Assembly (NCBI GenBank): GCA_036365455.1
Contig: JAWQUS010000027.1
Location: 13,070,501-13,134,500, forward strand
DNA: 64,000 nt
Direction: 5' to 3'
From: Macrosoma leucophasiata
Lineage: Eukaryota; Arthropoda; Insecta; Lepidoptera; Hedylidae
Position 1 is the stretch's first letter, and the number at the start of each line of letters is the position of its first letter. Positions 45,625 through 57,095 of this stretch are shown here, one piece after another. The notes under the pieces are model-generated. The model was not told the DNA's origin. It worked only from the letters and a program-made list of their open reading frames with translations, and ran no database searches. Both the position numbers and the translations under genes were made by a program.

Positions 45625-47158
45625 CTAGCTGTGCACGCGACTTTGTCCACGTGAGAAAAAATGTGATTGTTCAGTATCTACCCGAACGAAGTCGTGGGCG
45701 TAGCTAGTATAAGAGTAGCCTAAGTTATTAGTATTACATCAGCTATCTGCCAGTGAAAGTCCCGTCAAAATCGGAGACACTCAAATTCTATTTATTTGTA
45801 TGTAAGTATGTATGTATGTATGAATCCATACATAAATACATACCTACATACAAATAAATAAAATTTGATTGCTTTTTATGGAGATAAAAGTAGCCTAAGT
45901 TACTCCTTATTACATTAGCTACTTACCCGTGGAAGTTCCGTCAAAGTCGGATACACTCCAATTCTACTTATTTGTATGTAGGTATGTATGTATGTATGGA
46001 TGTATGGAAATAAAAGTAGCCTAAGTTACTCCTTATTACATCAGCCACCTACCCGTGGAAGTCCCGTCAAAGTCGGATACACTCCAATTCTACTTATCTG
46101 TATGTATGTATGTCTGTATGGATGTATGGAGACAAAAGTAGCCTAAGTTACTCCTTATTACATCAGCTACCTACCCGTGGAAGTCCTGTCAAAGTCGGAT
46201 ACACTCCAATTCTACTTATTTGTATGTAGGTATGTATGTATGTATGGATGTATGGAGATAAAAGTAGCCTAAGTTACTCCTTATTACATCAGCTACCTAC
46301 CAGTGGAAATCCCGTCAAAGTCAGATACACTCCAATTCTACTTATTTGTATGTATGTATGTATGGAGGTAAAAGTAGCCTAAGTTACTCCTTGTGACATA
46401 AACTATCTGCTAGTGAAAGTCCCGTCAAAATCGGTCCAGCCGTTCCCGAGATTAGCGGGAACAAACAGACAGACAGACAGACAAAAATTGTAAAAAATTT
46501 TGTTATGGTCTATGTACCGTTTTCTTATTATTAATTTTGTCTTTACAGCGGTAACAGAAATACATGATTTGTGAAAATGTTCGCTTTCTAGCTATCACTA
46601 TTTATGAGATACGGCCTGGTGACAGACAGACGGACAGCGATGGATTAGTAATCCGTAGGTTCCGCTTTTACCTTTTAGTACGAAACCCCCTGAAAGATAG
46701 AATAAGATAGAATAGCTTAAAAATATTTGATACGATTCTGTAAATTGACATAGTTTTTTTATTTCTGAACCGATTCTCATGAAACAAACTCTCAACAAAA
46801 GGTGAAACTTACCACAATATATTAGTTAAAACAGCAGATCGAATAAGCCGTTTCTGAAATTAGCGTGCACAAACACACAGCCAAATAGACATTTTTCCGG
46901 GATAAAAAGTACCCAGTGTTGTGCGCCAAAGGTTAAAGTATAATCATACCAAGTTTTATTGTAATCGGACCGGTAGTTTTTATGTGATGCTTGAACAAAC
47001 AGACAGACAGACAGACGTACAGACAGACAGTTTTCAGACAGAAATTCTAGTCACATATTTGGGTTCGGTATCGATCTAGTAACATCCCCTGGTATTTATT
47101 TTTTCAATATTTTTAATGTACAGAATTTGAACTTCTACAGTTTTATTATAAGTATAGA
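45625..47158 (-). mobile_element. Composite non-autonomous Helitron, 6 internal units
   Basis: Minus strand: TCTATACTTATAATAAAAC at 47158, both (GTCT)n runs, about six copies of the ~120-bp GGACTTTGACGG-type unit between 45760 and 46430, the hairpin tail and CTAG at 45625-45628. The boundary between the two halves, near 46500, is shorter than in the copies at 26907 and 31759. Confidence 0.85.
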
Positions 47159-50044
47159 TTACCATTTAATTAACTTGACATTTACGGTTACTTAAATAGC
47201 CTATTGTGAGCTTTGCAGGTGGTTGAGCGATTAATTTGCTTTTAAATTGGTGTAAGATTATTTTCATTTAAAAATATGCCTATCTTGGCGGTTTCCTGAG
47301 GTCGCCGGACAATCACATGCTGGAAAAACAAGTAAATATTTTTTATAGATAACTGACTGCTTGGAGTTTGGAATTATCGATGAATTTTTGTCCCATATAA
47401 TCCATCCTTCTGTCCAAGATGAGCCTCAAGACAACATGCCATCTTGGGGCTGGGGAAACTCCAGTAATATCTTGCGGGGGGACATTTCTCCTTTGGAAAG
47501 ACATTGGCACGGGATCCTGCTGGAGTCAATCAACATGCGTTGAGGTAGTCTACGTGTCTCACAAAACCCGCCAAGTGTCTAGTAGTAGTTGATGAGTATT
47601 TCCATCTCGACAAGAAAAATGCATAAGCTACGCTGCACTCAAGATCGGAACTTCGATTGCCCCAAAATAGCCGTATCAGATCGACTATGGTATTGAGCAA
47701 TAGTTTCTGAATATCCATCCGAAACAAATACACCTAAATATTAAATGAGTAATTCTCTAAAATTTCAGAATATCGTGTTTCACGTGCTATAGAACCTATG
47801 CAAGCCCGCACGGAGCACGTTCCTTTCATGGTTTCCACGTCAACCCGCCATTAAGCCCCACTGGTGAAATCGATCAATTATTTTTCGCTCGGCGCACTGT
47901 AAAAAGACGCTCTCAACAGTTCGGATATTAAACGATCGCTCGACGTAGAAGGATGGAACGATCGGGTGGAATGGGTGATCCCTTTGACGAACGCCTGCTA
48001 TTCGTCTACGTTCTTATCGGTATTCGATACTTCGATTTTGCTTAGCTCATATCTTTTTCGGCTCGCCTGTCGGATGCCTTGTTTCTGTTCGCCAGGCAAC
48101 CCAGCTGCTTTTGAAAGGCTTAATAGACAAAAATCACAAAAAAGAGAATTTTAATATTGCTTCCTCTATCACTTTATATTTGGTAGAATTTTGGATGATA
48201 TTCTTTACAAATCTTTTTAGGGTGTTCCACTTAAAGGGTACTAAGTTACCAAGGTAAAGGATGTTCATCCCTATTTCATATAAAATACAACTAAATTGTA
48301 GAAATAAAATTTATATAAAATAAAGAGTCGGTTGAAATAAATTTGTTATTAAATAGGCAACTCAAATACGTCGGATTATATTTAATAGAAGGAGGCTGTT
48401 GGCTGGTTGGAGGGGGGGGGGAGGCGGTAGTTAGTGCACAAAATGTATTTGCGCCAGCTTTAAAACTGGTACCATAAATGTAAAGCGAAGTACTGTAGTA
48501 CCCAGTTTACGGCAGTACCCGAATGTGCCCAACCGAGTCGGATTCGGTGAAAGATCTGTTTCGTCCAGATAAAGTAAGATAAAATTTCCCTTCCATCAAA
48601 CAATGAGCTCTGTAATAAAACAATACTTAATTATGATTTAACTGTATATTCTTTGTTCGGTAAATGCGGTAAATTTATAGGTAGAGCCAGTGCGGGAACG
48701 CGGTGTGCGGTGGAGGTTGGACGATCGTATCGCACAGTGATCGATGCTACTTTTGCGCGTTGCTCGAATCCATATCCTGTCTGGCCTTAAGAGCATTACT
48801 GTAATGAGCCCTGCAGCGCTTTTCTAGCTGGGCTAATAGCGTGACTTCTCTAACGAGCGTGATTAGAACAAGGCTTAGTATTGTGAGTCTTATTAGTAGA
48901 ACAATGTAAAGTGGATTTTTTCAGAGATCCGTACCTCGAATGAAAAACTGAAATTTTATGGGATAACTCGTGTTTATGTTTATTCGTCTGTTACAGAGAG
49001 TTTGCTTCAAAACTACGTGGTCGATTGAGTTTGTCGTGGTCAATTTGGTAAAAAAAAACATTATGTTATTCAGTGACCCAACTATGAAAGCGTAGCGTGA
49101 ATAAATGAATTTTAAATATGTAAGCATTTTGGGACATACATTAGAAATAAAAAAATAAGTTTTAAAACCATATCGTGTATTTACATAAACATATTATTAA
49201 CATTGAAAACCTCATTACAATCATTTCATCTCATATACTGACATATTTTAAGGAATTTTCAGATAAATATTTTAAAATAACAAATAAATATCGACCTTAA
49301 TAGGCAAAATTTTACTCTTTTGTTTTCAAAACGGATCCTAAAAATTAAAAAAATATTGCACATAGTTTTTCCTATCGATTACATTAGTGATTCCCAAAGT
49401 GGTCCAGGTGGACCCCTGGGGCCCATGGGAGAATCGATCGGGGTCTTCGTAAGCGTGAATAAAAATTGAAAATATGGGAACGTGATATAAATGTAACAAG
49501 GAGGGGGTCTACCCGGAAGTCTGAATGGCGGTTCTTCTTCAAATGTGAAATCCTTATGTTATTTTTTATTACTTAGGTATGCTGTATCATAAAGCACGTG
49601 ATGCCAATATACATGGTGAAGAACCAGGAGAAGCAAGAAAGTAACCATAATAAAATGTAACCTGTATATATTAGTGTCATCACTATTATGTTCAATTTTA
49701 ACGACAAAATCAAAACCGAGGCTTTATTTTTTAGTTCACACCATTATTTTTCCTTCATTCTCAAACTGGTTTGAGGTGCAAGTTAATGCTAACCTGTTTT
49801 CAAAACTTATTTCAATATATATCTGAAACAGAAGCAAGTAATTAGTTGTGTGTGTTAGAGGTAGATAGGTAACATCGCGTAATTATCACCTGTCTACCTG
49901 TCACGTAAACAGGTTATGGTGCATACTTAGTTGCTAACCTCCCATTCAAGTTTGCCACCCAAGATATTCTATTACAAACATGTATTTTACAGTATTGCTA
50001 ACATCTATAGCTAATTAGTTTGATTGTCTAGATTAGACACAGGA
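47159..50044. other. Unannotated, possibly single-copy DNA
   Basis: About 2.9 kb with no repeat recognised. A GC-richer patch at 48660-48860 includes TGATCGATGC at about 48739. A run of G (about 48412-48421) lies at the start of a G-rich patch. Frames at 47361, 47530 and 47966 (60-67 codons) show no domain. Confidence 0.45.
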
Positions 50045-50420
50045 TAGATAAACAATGAATTTTTTAAACAGCTCAGTTGCTTAATTTATGAAAAAGCCTC
50101 TCGATTGGATATTTATTTATTTAATCTTATATGCACAAAAATTATACATAAGGCGGACTTAACGCCACTAGTCATCTACTACTAGGATATCTGTATTTTT
50201 AACCTGTTTACAGCGTTTTCATAGAAGAACTAGATATTTAAATGTATAAAAATTGAATAATTTTTAGTAAATTTTAATTTTTCGCAATGACACATGCGAG
50301 TAAACTTTAGAAATTAAAGAAAAAATGGAAAGAAAAGCCGCCTTATCACTAAGCTACAAAGGTAGATTAAGCATTTAACATTAAGCAACTGAGCTGTTTA
50401 AAAAATTCATTGTTTATCTA
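50045..50420. mobile_element. MITE-like element with 41-bp perfect inverted ends
   Basis: 50045-50085 (TAGATAAACAATGAATTTTT ...) is the exact reverse complement of 50380-50420. ACAGG occurs just outside each end (50039-50043 and 50422-50426), one base away, and may be a 5-bp target duplication. The 376-bp interior has no open frame. It includes TTATCACTAAGCTAC, similar to a tRNA A box on the minus strand. Confidence 0.8.
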
Positions 50421-50703
50421 AACAGGCTATTATATTGAAATGGAGCTATTTTAAGTACTTTACAAGACGAGAATAACAAAGTGTATCTAAGATCTGAATT
50501 ACTTGAAGTATTCTTTTAAGTCTTCAACTCCCTACAACGTACACATGGTATAGAGAGAAAAATATTATTATGGCTCTTTAGTACAGGTTTAAAATGCTCC
50601 TAAAATCGAAGCTATTTCATTAGAGCGCGTGTAAAGGTAGGTGCGGGTGTGTCTGTGTGGGTTGTGTAGAAGTTCGGTCGGCCATTAGTATCGGTTGGCA
50701 CTC

Positions 50704-50718
50704 GACGTTGATCGATGC
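50704..50718 (-). promoter_or_regulatory. Motif GCATCNATCAACGTC, copy 1
   Basis: Reads GACGTTGATCGATGC on the plus strand. The core TGATCGAT resembles Extradenticle/Hox composite sites (TGATNNAT), which is a suggestion only. On the minus strand a TGCATCTGA lies just upstream, as in copy 2. Confidence 0.35.
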
Positions 50719-51412
50719 ATCGCCACTTCAGATGCATCCCGCCGTACCGCCGTGTCCTGTAAAAATTATCTTCGACTTAGCCAACAATATATGCAAGTGC
50801 TCCACATTTTTGATTTTACAGCTAAATCATTGTACCTAATAATATTAAAGTTTTCAACAATATTTAAGGCTCTTTGTACTTGCTCACTGAATGATACGAG
50901 TATAAGAGGTCTAGGACGTAGGGACCTAAATTAGGGGGGTCTAAATTAACTAACCTGTTGGCCGCAGTGCTTAGACGTTAGCTTATTTTGGTTTTCTGTT
51001 GACGTCATCTCTAATAAGGCTATTGTTTTTTTTTATCAATTAATATTGTTATCAATTACTATTTTGAACTACGTATCAGGCGCATAAATTCCCATTCCTT
51101 AAAAACAAATACTTAATGAGCCGTTTTTTAAATTTAAGATATCAATTTCGTGTTTTAAGCGTCCGTAATAAATTAACTTCTTATAGGCTATTCCCAAATC
51201 AATAGCAATAGAGCATAATAATACACAAGGGCTTTCTCACAACTTCATCTTTATAATGGTTCCTAAAGTTACATAAATTTTGTAATTACTTAAGGTATCG
51301 AAGGTTATCAAGTCACAAAGAAAGTTGGGCGGTGAGTTAGGTAAAGTTGTTTGCAAGGGGTGTGAGGCTGGCGCCCACGCCGTGCGAACAAAGCCTTCCG
51401 TGAAAGCCTTCG

Positions 51413-51427
51413 GACGTTGATAGATGC
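51413..51427 (-). promoter_or_regulatory. Motif GCATCNATCAACGTC, copy 2
   Basis: GACGTTGATAGATGC on the plus strand; 14 of 15 bases as in copy 1. TGCATCTGA lies upstream on the minus strand at nearly the same spacing (7 against 9 bases). Confidence 0.35.
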
Positions 51428-52608
51428 GATAAGCTCAGATGCAAGTAAGCTGCATACATTTCTTGCTGCAGTTTTCTCGGGTATAATTTAAGGTAAGTGC
51501 AAAATAAAAATTTGAGAATATTTCCCATCTATATTTAGTGGTGTTATTAATTGGAAATGTAATAATGATATAACTATAATGTTTATGATGTCATTCATGT
51601 TTTGTTATAAAAAAATATTAGGTACAATAACATTAATGGTTTCATATAAATTTTATGTTCGCACAACAATACGACTCAACGGTACGATAGAATGTTAGAA
51701 CATAATTTTAGACTTGTATTATATTTTTCTTCATACAATGGTAGAATAAAATGTATTGAGTCTAGTCACGTTTTGAATGAAATAATTTTCATCATATATT
51801 TTCAGCTACATATTTACCTAAGGAGACACAAAACTGAATTGACATGCACCGTGTTATCAGAGACATCCGTATAAGTTGTACGTATAACAGCTAAAACATT
51901 ACAACACAAATTTAGAAGCTGTAAAACTTTGGCGGTGGACGTCTAATCCATATTGTACGGCTCACGTAGCCTGACACGAAAACACGCCGGCTAGTCTGCG
52001 GCGCAGCGCCGTAAATGCATTTTCTTATAATTCAGAACCGTCACGTAGTCGTACCTAGCCCCAGAGGCAAAAGCCCAGCTACACAAGAACGCAAGCGAAT
52101 TTGCAGTTACCTCTTTTTATCTCGTACTCCAACCCATAAAACGGGATAAGAAAATTGGATTGAATAGAAATGCGATATTTTTTCCTTCTTTTCGCAATGT
52201 GATATGTTTTCAATTGACTTAGATTTTTAAATGTTTAAGATTAAGCACTAAAATCGATTTTAATTTCATTTCATAATCAAAAAAACACACGTAATCACTA
52301 AAAAATTGCTACTATTATTCAGATAATGCATTTGATTAAATATTTTATCGAATGCATTTTCTGAGTGAATTCAATATGAAATCACCCAGTTTATGTCACG
52401 ATTCGTAAAGAAATACAGCAAACTTTATAAATACTGTAAGACTACTTGAAAATGCGTGCGGATAAGAGAATAATACCGCCTTCATATTCTTTTTAACGTC
52501 CCAACTGTCATATCTGAGCAAGTGAGCACAGACACAGTGCGAATATTTTATTTGGGCAGTGGGGTGGCCCCCTGGGTAGGTGCCGAGCGGGCGGTGGGTG
52601 GGGCGGCC

Positions 52609-52623
52609 GACGTTGATCGATGC
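52609..52623 (-). promoter_or_regulatory. Motif GCATCNATCAACGTC, copy 3
   Basis: GACGTTGATCGATGC on the plus strand, identical to copy 1, in the most GC-rich island (GGTGGGTGGGGCGGCC directly before it). Confidence 0.35.
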
Positions 52624-53858
52624 ACGTCTTGCGCCGGAGGCTGCACCCAACGTAATTCATTAAACGCTGAAACTGCAAGCGGATTTTGAGTATTAAAACG
52701 ATTTCTCACGGGGGTGTCCGGTTTGGTCCTGCTTTTATGTACGCTTTAAAAGAGGGTATGCTTAGTAAAGCGAGTTTATTAATGAAGCTTTAACAGACAA
52801 ATTAACTTTCCGAAACTAAATACCTAACTAAATACCTGTACTATAGTCTGTTTGTTAGTTTTGGACTTTTATACAATATGATTTTATATATTTTTAAAAC
52901 ACTGGTAAAGGAGAGAAAAGAAGAGAGAAGAGATAACTTTTGCTATAGAGATGGCCGGAATTCGCAAAAAATCTCACTTCATGTAAATATGTTCCACGAC
53001 GCATAACATGAAACAGAAAACATTCATAATGAGTAAAAGATTCCGACGAATTGATTTTGACCTCCTCCTTTCTTCGAAGTCGGTTAAAAATAAAAACTTA
53101 AAATATTGCCGATGTCTTAAAGAACACTTAAAGGTAATCTTAATTATTATTAATTAATCACTATACCACGATAACATAGGCTGTATCAAAATTCACATGA
53201 AGATAATATTCAGGTCAAGTTCGGAACTGCAGAGGTAGCAACTGAAATAGCCGGTGTACAGCTACGAAATCTATTCGTTTCTCGTGGCTACGAGATGCAT
53301 TTTTGATGGTTTGCCAAATATTTAAGGCGATAGCCATAATACTCGTTCCAAACTTTGAAAGTGGTTTACCTGGCATGTAGGTATCACGAACGGATGATAA
53401 TTATAATGGTACTGCGTAGGTATATGTAATAGATTAAAAATGTAATTACATCAAAATGTACCTCACAGGTATACCCTTTTACCATAACCATTGTAACCAT
53501 GTCAAGATCTGATGATGGTATCCTGAAGAAATCAAAGGAAATCTTCAAATTTTTAATCAATTGTTTTGATGCTGTGATTTGAAAAAAAAAGGCGATATCA
53601 ACTTAATAAACTATTTATTACAACTTCCGGTAAAACTACGAGCCCTATTGAAAAGAAAGGGTTAAAAAGATCTATATCTTTTGTGTGCGCACTTTTGTTA
53701 CATAACCTCAATGTTTTTTTTATAAATTTGTCCAAAGAAAAGCTTTTATTACGTAAGTCTTTGCATAGTATTTAACTCAAACCGCTTTAGTATCCCCGTC
53801 TGAGACGAAAGTAATAGATATCTACTTGGAAGTGTAAAGGCAGGTTCTTGCTGCACCT

Positions 53859-53873
53859 GCATCAATCAACGTC
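53859..53873 (+). promoter_or_regulatory. Motif GCATCNATCAACGTC, copy 4, reversed
   Basis: GCATCAATCAACGTC on the plus strand, so opposite in direction to copies 1-3. It is followed by a purine-rich G-run segment (ACAGGGGGGAG ... GGGGAGGAGG). Confidence 0.35.
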
Positions 53874-54030
53874 ACTGCAGGCTGCAGGACAGGGGGGAGA
53901 TTATGGCGGGCTATGGGGAGGAGGTAGGATACATCTCACACTATCCCTGCATTTACAACTAGACTAGTTAAAGATGTTATGCCTAGGTTACGTTGCCAGG
54001 TTGCTGGTAATGTATCAAGTTATTATTACA

Positions 54031-54226
54031 CTACCGAACCGCCCCGGCTTCGCACGGGTGCGATATTATCTACATTACTGCTATTATAATAAAATAGACT
54101 AACGCATTCCTGAATAGTGTAGCTTTTTGCTTGGGAAAGAATTTTACATAATCGGTTTAGTATTTCCGAAGATTAGCCCCTATAAACGAACAAAGTTACA
54201 AACTTTCCTCTTTATAATATTAAGTA
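54031..54226 (-). mobile_element. Short Helitron-like element
   Basis: The minus strand begins ACTTAATATTATAAAGAGG and ends CCCGTGCGAAGCCGGGGCGG. The same pattern (AATATTATAAA ... GGGGCGGGCC-GCTAG) occurs at 63593-63794. It abuts the Helitron at 54227 directly. Confidence 0.6.
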
Positions 54227-54572
54227 CTAGCTGTGCCCACGACTTCGTCCGCGTGAGTATGTATGATTGTTCAGTATCTATCCTGATAAAGTCTTAGGCG
54301 CAGCTAGTATAAAAGTAGCCTAAGTTACTCCTAATTACATAAGCTATCTGCCAGTGAAAGTCCCGTCTAAATCGGTCCAGCTATTCTGGAGATTAGCCGG
54401 GACAAACAGACGGACAGATAGACAGACAGACAGACATACAGACAGACAGACGGACAAAAATAGTTACAAAAAATTGTTTTGGTATATGTACCGTGTATAC
54501 ATGCATTTAGTAAAAAGCGTTATTTTTATATTACAAGCAGACACTCCAATTTTATTTATTTGTTTACATAGA
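54227..54572 (-). mobile_element. Short non-autonomous Helitron, single-unit form
   Basis: Minus strand: TCTATG start at 54572, AAATAAATAAAATTGGAGTG, a long (GTCT)n run, GACGGGACTTTCACTGGCAG, one AGGAGTAACTTAGGCTAC unit, and the CCTAAGACTTTATCAGG / CACGACTTCGTCCGCG tail with CTAG at 54227-54230. Confidence 0.82.
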
Positions 54573-54604
54573 ATTATAAAATAGTTTGTAGTTACAATAA
54601 TAAC

Positions 54605-54800
54605 TTTCATTATCATCATTACTTCAGCTGAAAGTCATCCACTGTTGGACAAAAGTCTTCTCTAGTGTTGTGCGTCATTAGAGCAGAATGTGGCAAAATC
54701 ACCACATTAGCTACACATGTGGAATAACGATTGCAATGGCGATAGTTTTATCGCGAGACGCTGCTGTCCATCCCGCGTTATTGCAAATGCAATAACGGGG
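54605..54800. repeat. Dispersed repeat with 'CCACTGTTGGACAAAAG' block
   Basis: AGTCATCCACTGTTGGACAAAAG, TGTTGTGCGTCATTAG and GAGACGCTGCTGTCC also occur in order at 62010-62185. The wording matches a repeat very common in moth genomes; class unknown to me. Confidence 0.6.
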
Positions 54801-54918
54801 GAAATAAGTAGGTAAATACCTACTACCACCATATTGAAATGGTTTGACCGCTATTTTCCGTTTGACTGACTGCACTAATATTGCCTTTTACGTTTTACGG
54901 TATTGCATAAAATACAAA

Positions 54919-55063
54919 CCCCCTTATTCATAAACGTATTTTAGCTAAAGTGTTGCTAATCTCTCCTTTGTCTTTTTCTATCCTGCAAATTTGACAATGC
55001 AACTGACAAAGACAAAGCATTCTATAGCTAAAACGTATCTGATATAACTTATGAATAAGAAGG
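54919..55063. mobile_element. Short MITE-like element
   Basis: The ends CCCTTATTCATAAACGTATT and the complement of AACTTATGAATAAGAAGG pair with gaps. TTTTAGCTA near each end pairs as well. About 145 bp with no coding. Target duplication unclear. Confidence 0.5.
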
Positions 55064-55268
55064 AAAGTGTTTTAATTATTATTTTAATCATATTTTTAGA
55101 AGCTCCTTCGTGCAGCAGCTGGGCCCTATAAGGTCCAAGACAATAAGAAATGATATATTTTTGGAGGCCTGAAAGATCAAATTACGTCATAAACTACAAC
55201 ACTTTCACACAGCTACCTACTGTTTCGTAACTGAAACAATATGTGGCTGTGTGAAAGTATGCAGGATC

Positions 55269-55555
55269 TTTTTTTTATGTAATGGAAGTGGTAAACAAGC
55301 ATACAGTTCACATTGATGTTAAATGATGACTGCAGCCTATAGACACCCAGACAAAGACCAAGGTCAAAATGCAGATGCGTTACCACTCCTGAGGCCTAAG
55401 GTGTTATGCCGCTGTGCCGGAAATCACAGGGCCGTACATTACCACCTGACCGGAACACGATAGTGCTGAACACTACCATTTAGCGGGAAGTACCTATATT
55501 AGGTGATGCGGTGGTGCCTGCGCCCGCGAGTCCGTCACTGGAGCTCTACCACCAG
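55269..55555 (-). repeat. SINE-like family A, full copy
   Basis: Complete copy from TTTATGTAATGGAAGTGG to GAGCTCTACCACCAGTAAG. It lacks one C of GAGCTCCGTC (reads GAGTCCGTC). The last 55 bases of the head belong to the left arm of the palindrome, and the same missing base occurs in the right arm. Confidence 0.9.
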
Positions 55556-56113
55556 TAAGAATCTGCGAGTATATAAGGTATGTACTTATTTTGTTAAGTG
55601 TGCAACAATTATAATGTAAGGCATTTATTATCCGTGATTTTGTTACATAATATGCTATAATATAGTCGTGTTCACAGTAACAGTCCTGCACTACTCGTAT
55701 GATTAGATAATAATAATGTTTAGAGGCCTTATCGCAACAATGTTGATAGTTTCGTGTTATTGCCGATATATAAAATAAAACATATATTTCATATATGTTT
55801 TATTTTAACATAGTTAAATACTATGTTAAAATAAAACATATATGAAATCGGCAATAACACGAAACTATCAACATTGTTGCGATAAGGCCTCTAAACATTA
55901 TTATTATCTAATCATACGAGTAGTGCAGGACTGTTACTGTGAACACGACTATATTATAGCATATTATGTAACAAAATCACGGATAATAAATGCCTTACAT
56001 TATAATTGTTGCACACTTAACAAAATAAGTACATACCTTATATACTCGCAGATTCTTACTGGTGGTAGAGCTCCAGTGACGGACTCGCGGGCGCAGGCAC
56101 CACCGCATCACCT
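55501..56113. repeat. 613-bp near-perfect palindrome
   Basis: The left arm 55501-55813 and the right arm 55821-56113 are exact reverse complements except for a 20-base excess in the left arm near 55768-55785 (and small mismatches there). The loop is 7 bases (TTAAATA). I compared 55501-55767 with 55847-56113 base by base along both lines and found no difference. The left arm runs into a complete SINE-like copy, whereas the right arm holds only its first 57 bases, so the left side is the original and the right side the inverted copy. Confidence 0.95.
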
Positions 56114-56270
56114 TAACTAAACTTAACTTATTATTAATTAATATTTTTAAATACATAATAAACATTGTATCGGTAGTATAGTTTGAGGACATGGACCCCA
56201 TTGTTTTACATACCTAAAGTAATAAAGTGTGGTAGTTTCTTGCTTCCAATTTAAAGATCTTAATGCGTCT

Positions 56271-56563
56271 ATTTTTTTATGTAATGGAAGTGGCAAACAA
56301 ACATGCAGTTCACATGGATGTTAAGTGATGACTGCAGCCTATAGACACCCACACAAAGACCAAGGTCAAAATGCAGATGCGTTACCACTCTTGCGGCCTA
56401 AGGTGTTATGCCTCTGTGCCGGAAATTACAAGGCCGTACATTACCACCTGACCGGAACACGACAGTGCTGAACACTACCATTTAGCGGCAAGTATATTAG
56501 GTAATGCGGTGGTGCCTACGCCCGCGCGCTCCGTCACTGAAGCTCTACCACCAGTAAAAAAAG
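56271..56563 (-). repeat. SINE-like family A, full copy
   Basis: All blocks present, TTATGTAATGGAAGTGGC to AGCTCTACCACCAG. About 290 bp, with T- and A-rich flanks. Confidence 0.88.
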
Positions 56564-56654
56564 TCTATATTTTTTATGTCATGAGAAAGCATTTAGATTT
56601 TTGACTTTTATGTAAAATCCTGTATGATTAAATTATCCATTTGGAAGACGGAAC

Positions 56655-56815
56655 CCTAGCATATAGTTTACATTGAAAATAAGTATTGTATTATATATAT
56701 AGTATTACTGTAGCCTAAAAACACCAAACCTGATGCGTTGCCACTTGCCACTCCTGAGGCTTAAGGTGTTATATACTTATAAGGTACCTTTGTGACTGAA
56801 ATTACAGGGTCCATA
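56655..56815 (-). repeat. SINE-like family A, very diverged
   Basis: GTTTACATTGAAAATAAG, GTAGCCTAAAAACACC, TGATGCGTTGCCACT, CTCCTGAGGCTTAAGGTG and GAAATTACAGGG keep the family order with many changes. Confidence 0.55.
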
Positions 56816-56948
56816 AGCCTCTGGTTTTGTAGATATCTTATAGACTGTATTCATTTATCATTTTCAAGAATAGGCATTATTTGATACTATTTAAAAAAAA
56901 TATTGAAAGGAATCGGTATAGTTATAGATATGATTATTTTTCGGCAAT

Positions 56949-57095
56949 ATACGGCCCTGTAATTTCCGGCACAGAATCAACTTAGACTAAGAACTGGCAC
57001 TGCATCTAATTGGAAATCTGGTATTATGTCGATTTTCATTGGCTACGTTATTTACTTACCATCAATGTAAAAACTATTTGCCACTTGACTTAAAA
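56949..57095 (+). repeat. SINE-like family A, diverged tail half
   Basis: TACGGCCCTGTAATTTCCGGCA is well kept; the rest (TTTACTTACCATCAATGT, TTTGCCACTTGAC) is diverged. Confidence 0.6.

Larger units (their letters stand above)
50421..54030. other. Unannotated region with four GC-rich islands
   Basis: About 3.6 kb of AT-rich DNA without recognised mobile elements, broken by short GC-richer islands at about 50630-50760, 51340-51430, 52550-52670 and 53840-53930. Each island holds one copy of the motif listed below. This is the best candidate here for functional single-copy host sequence, but no exon can be assigned. Confidence 0.4.

Noticed and set aside
55494..56201. A repeated small protein encoded twice at the palindrome
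   Set aside because: The same peptide appears on both strands only because the DNA is an inverted duplication; part of it is SINE sequence.
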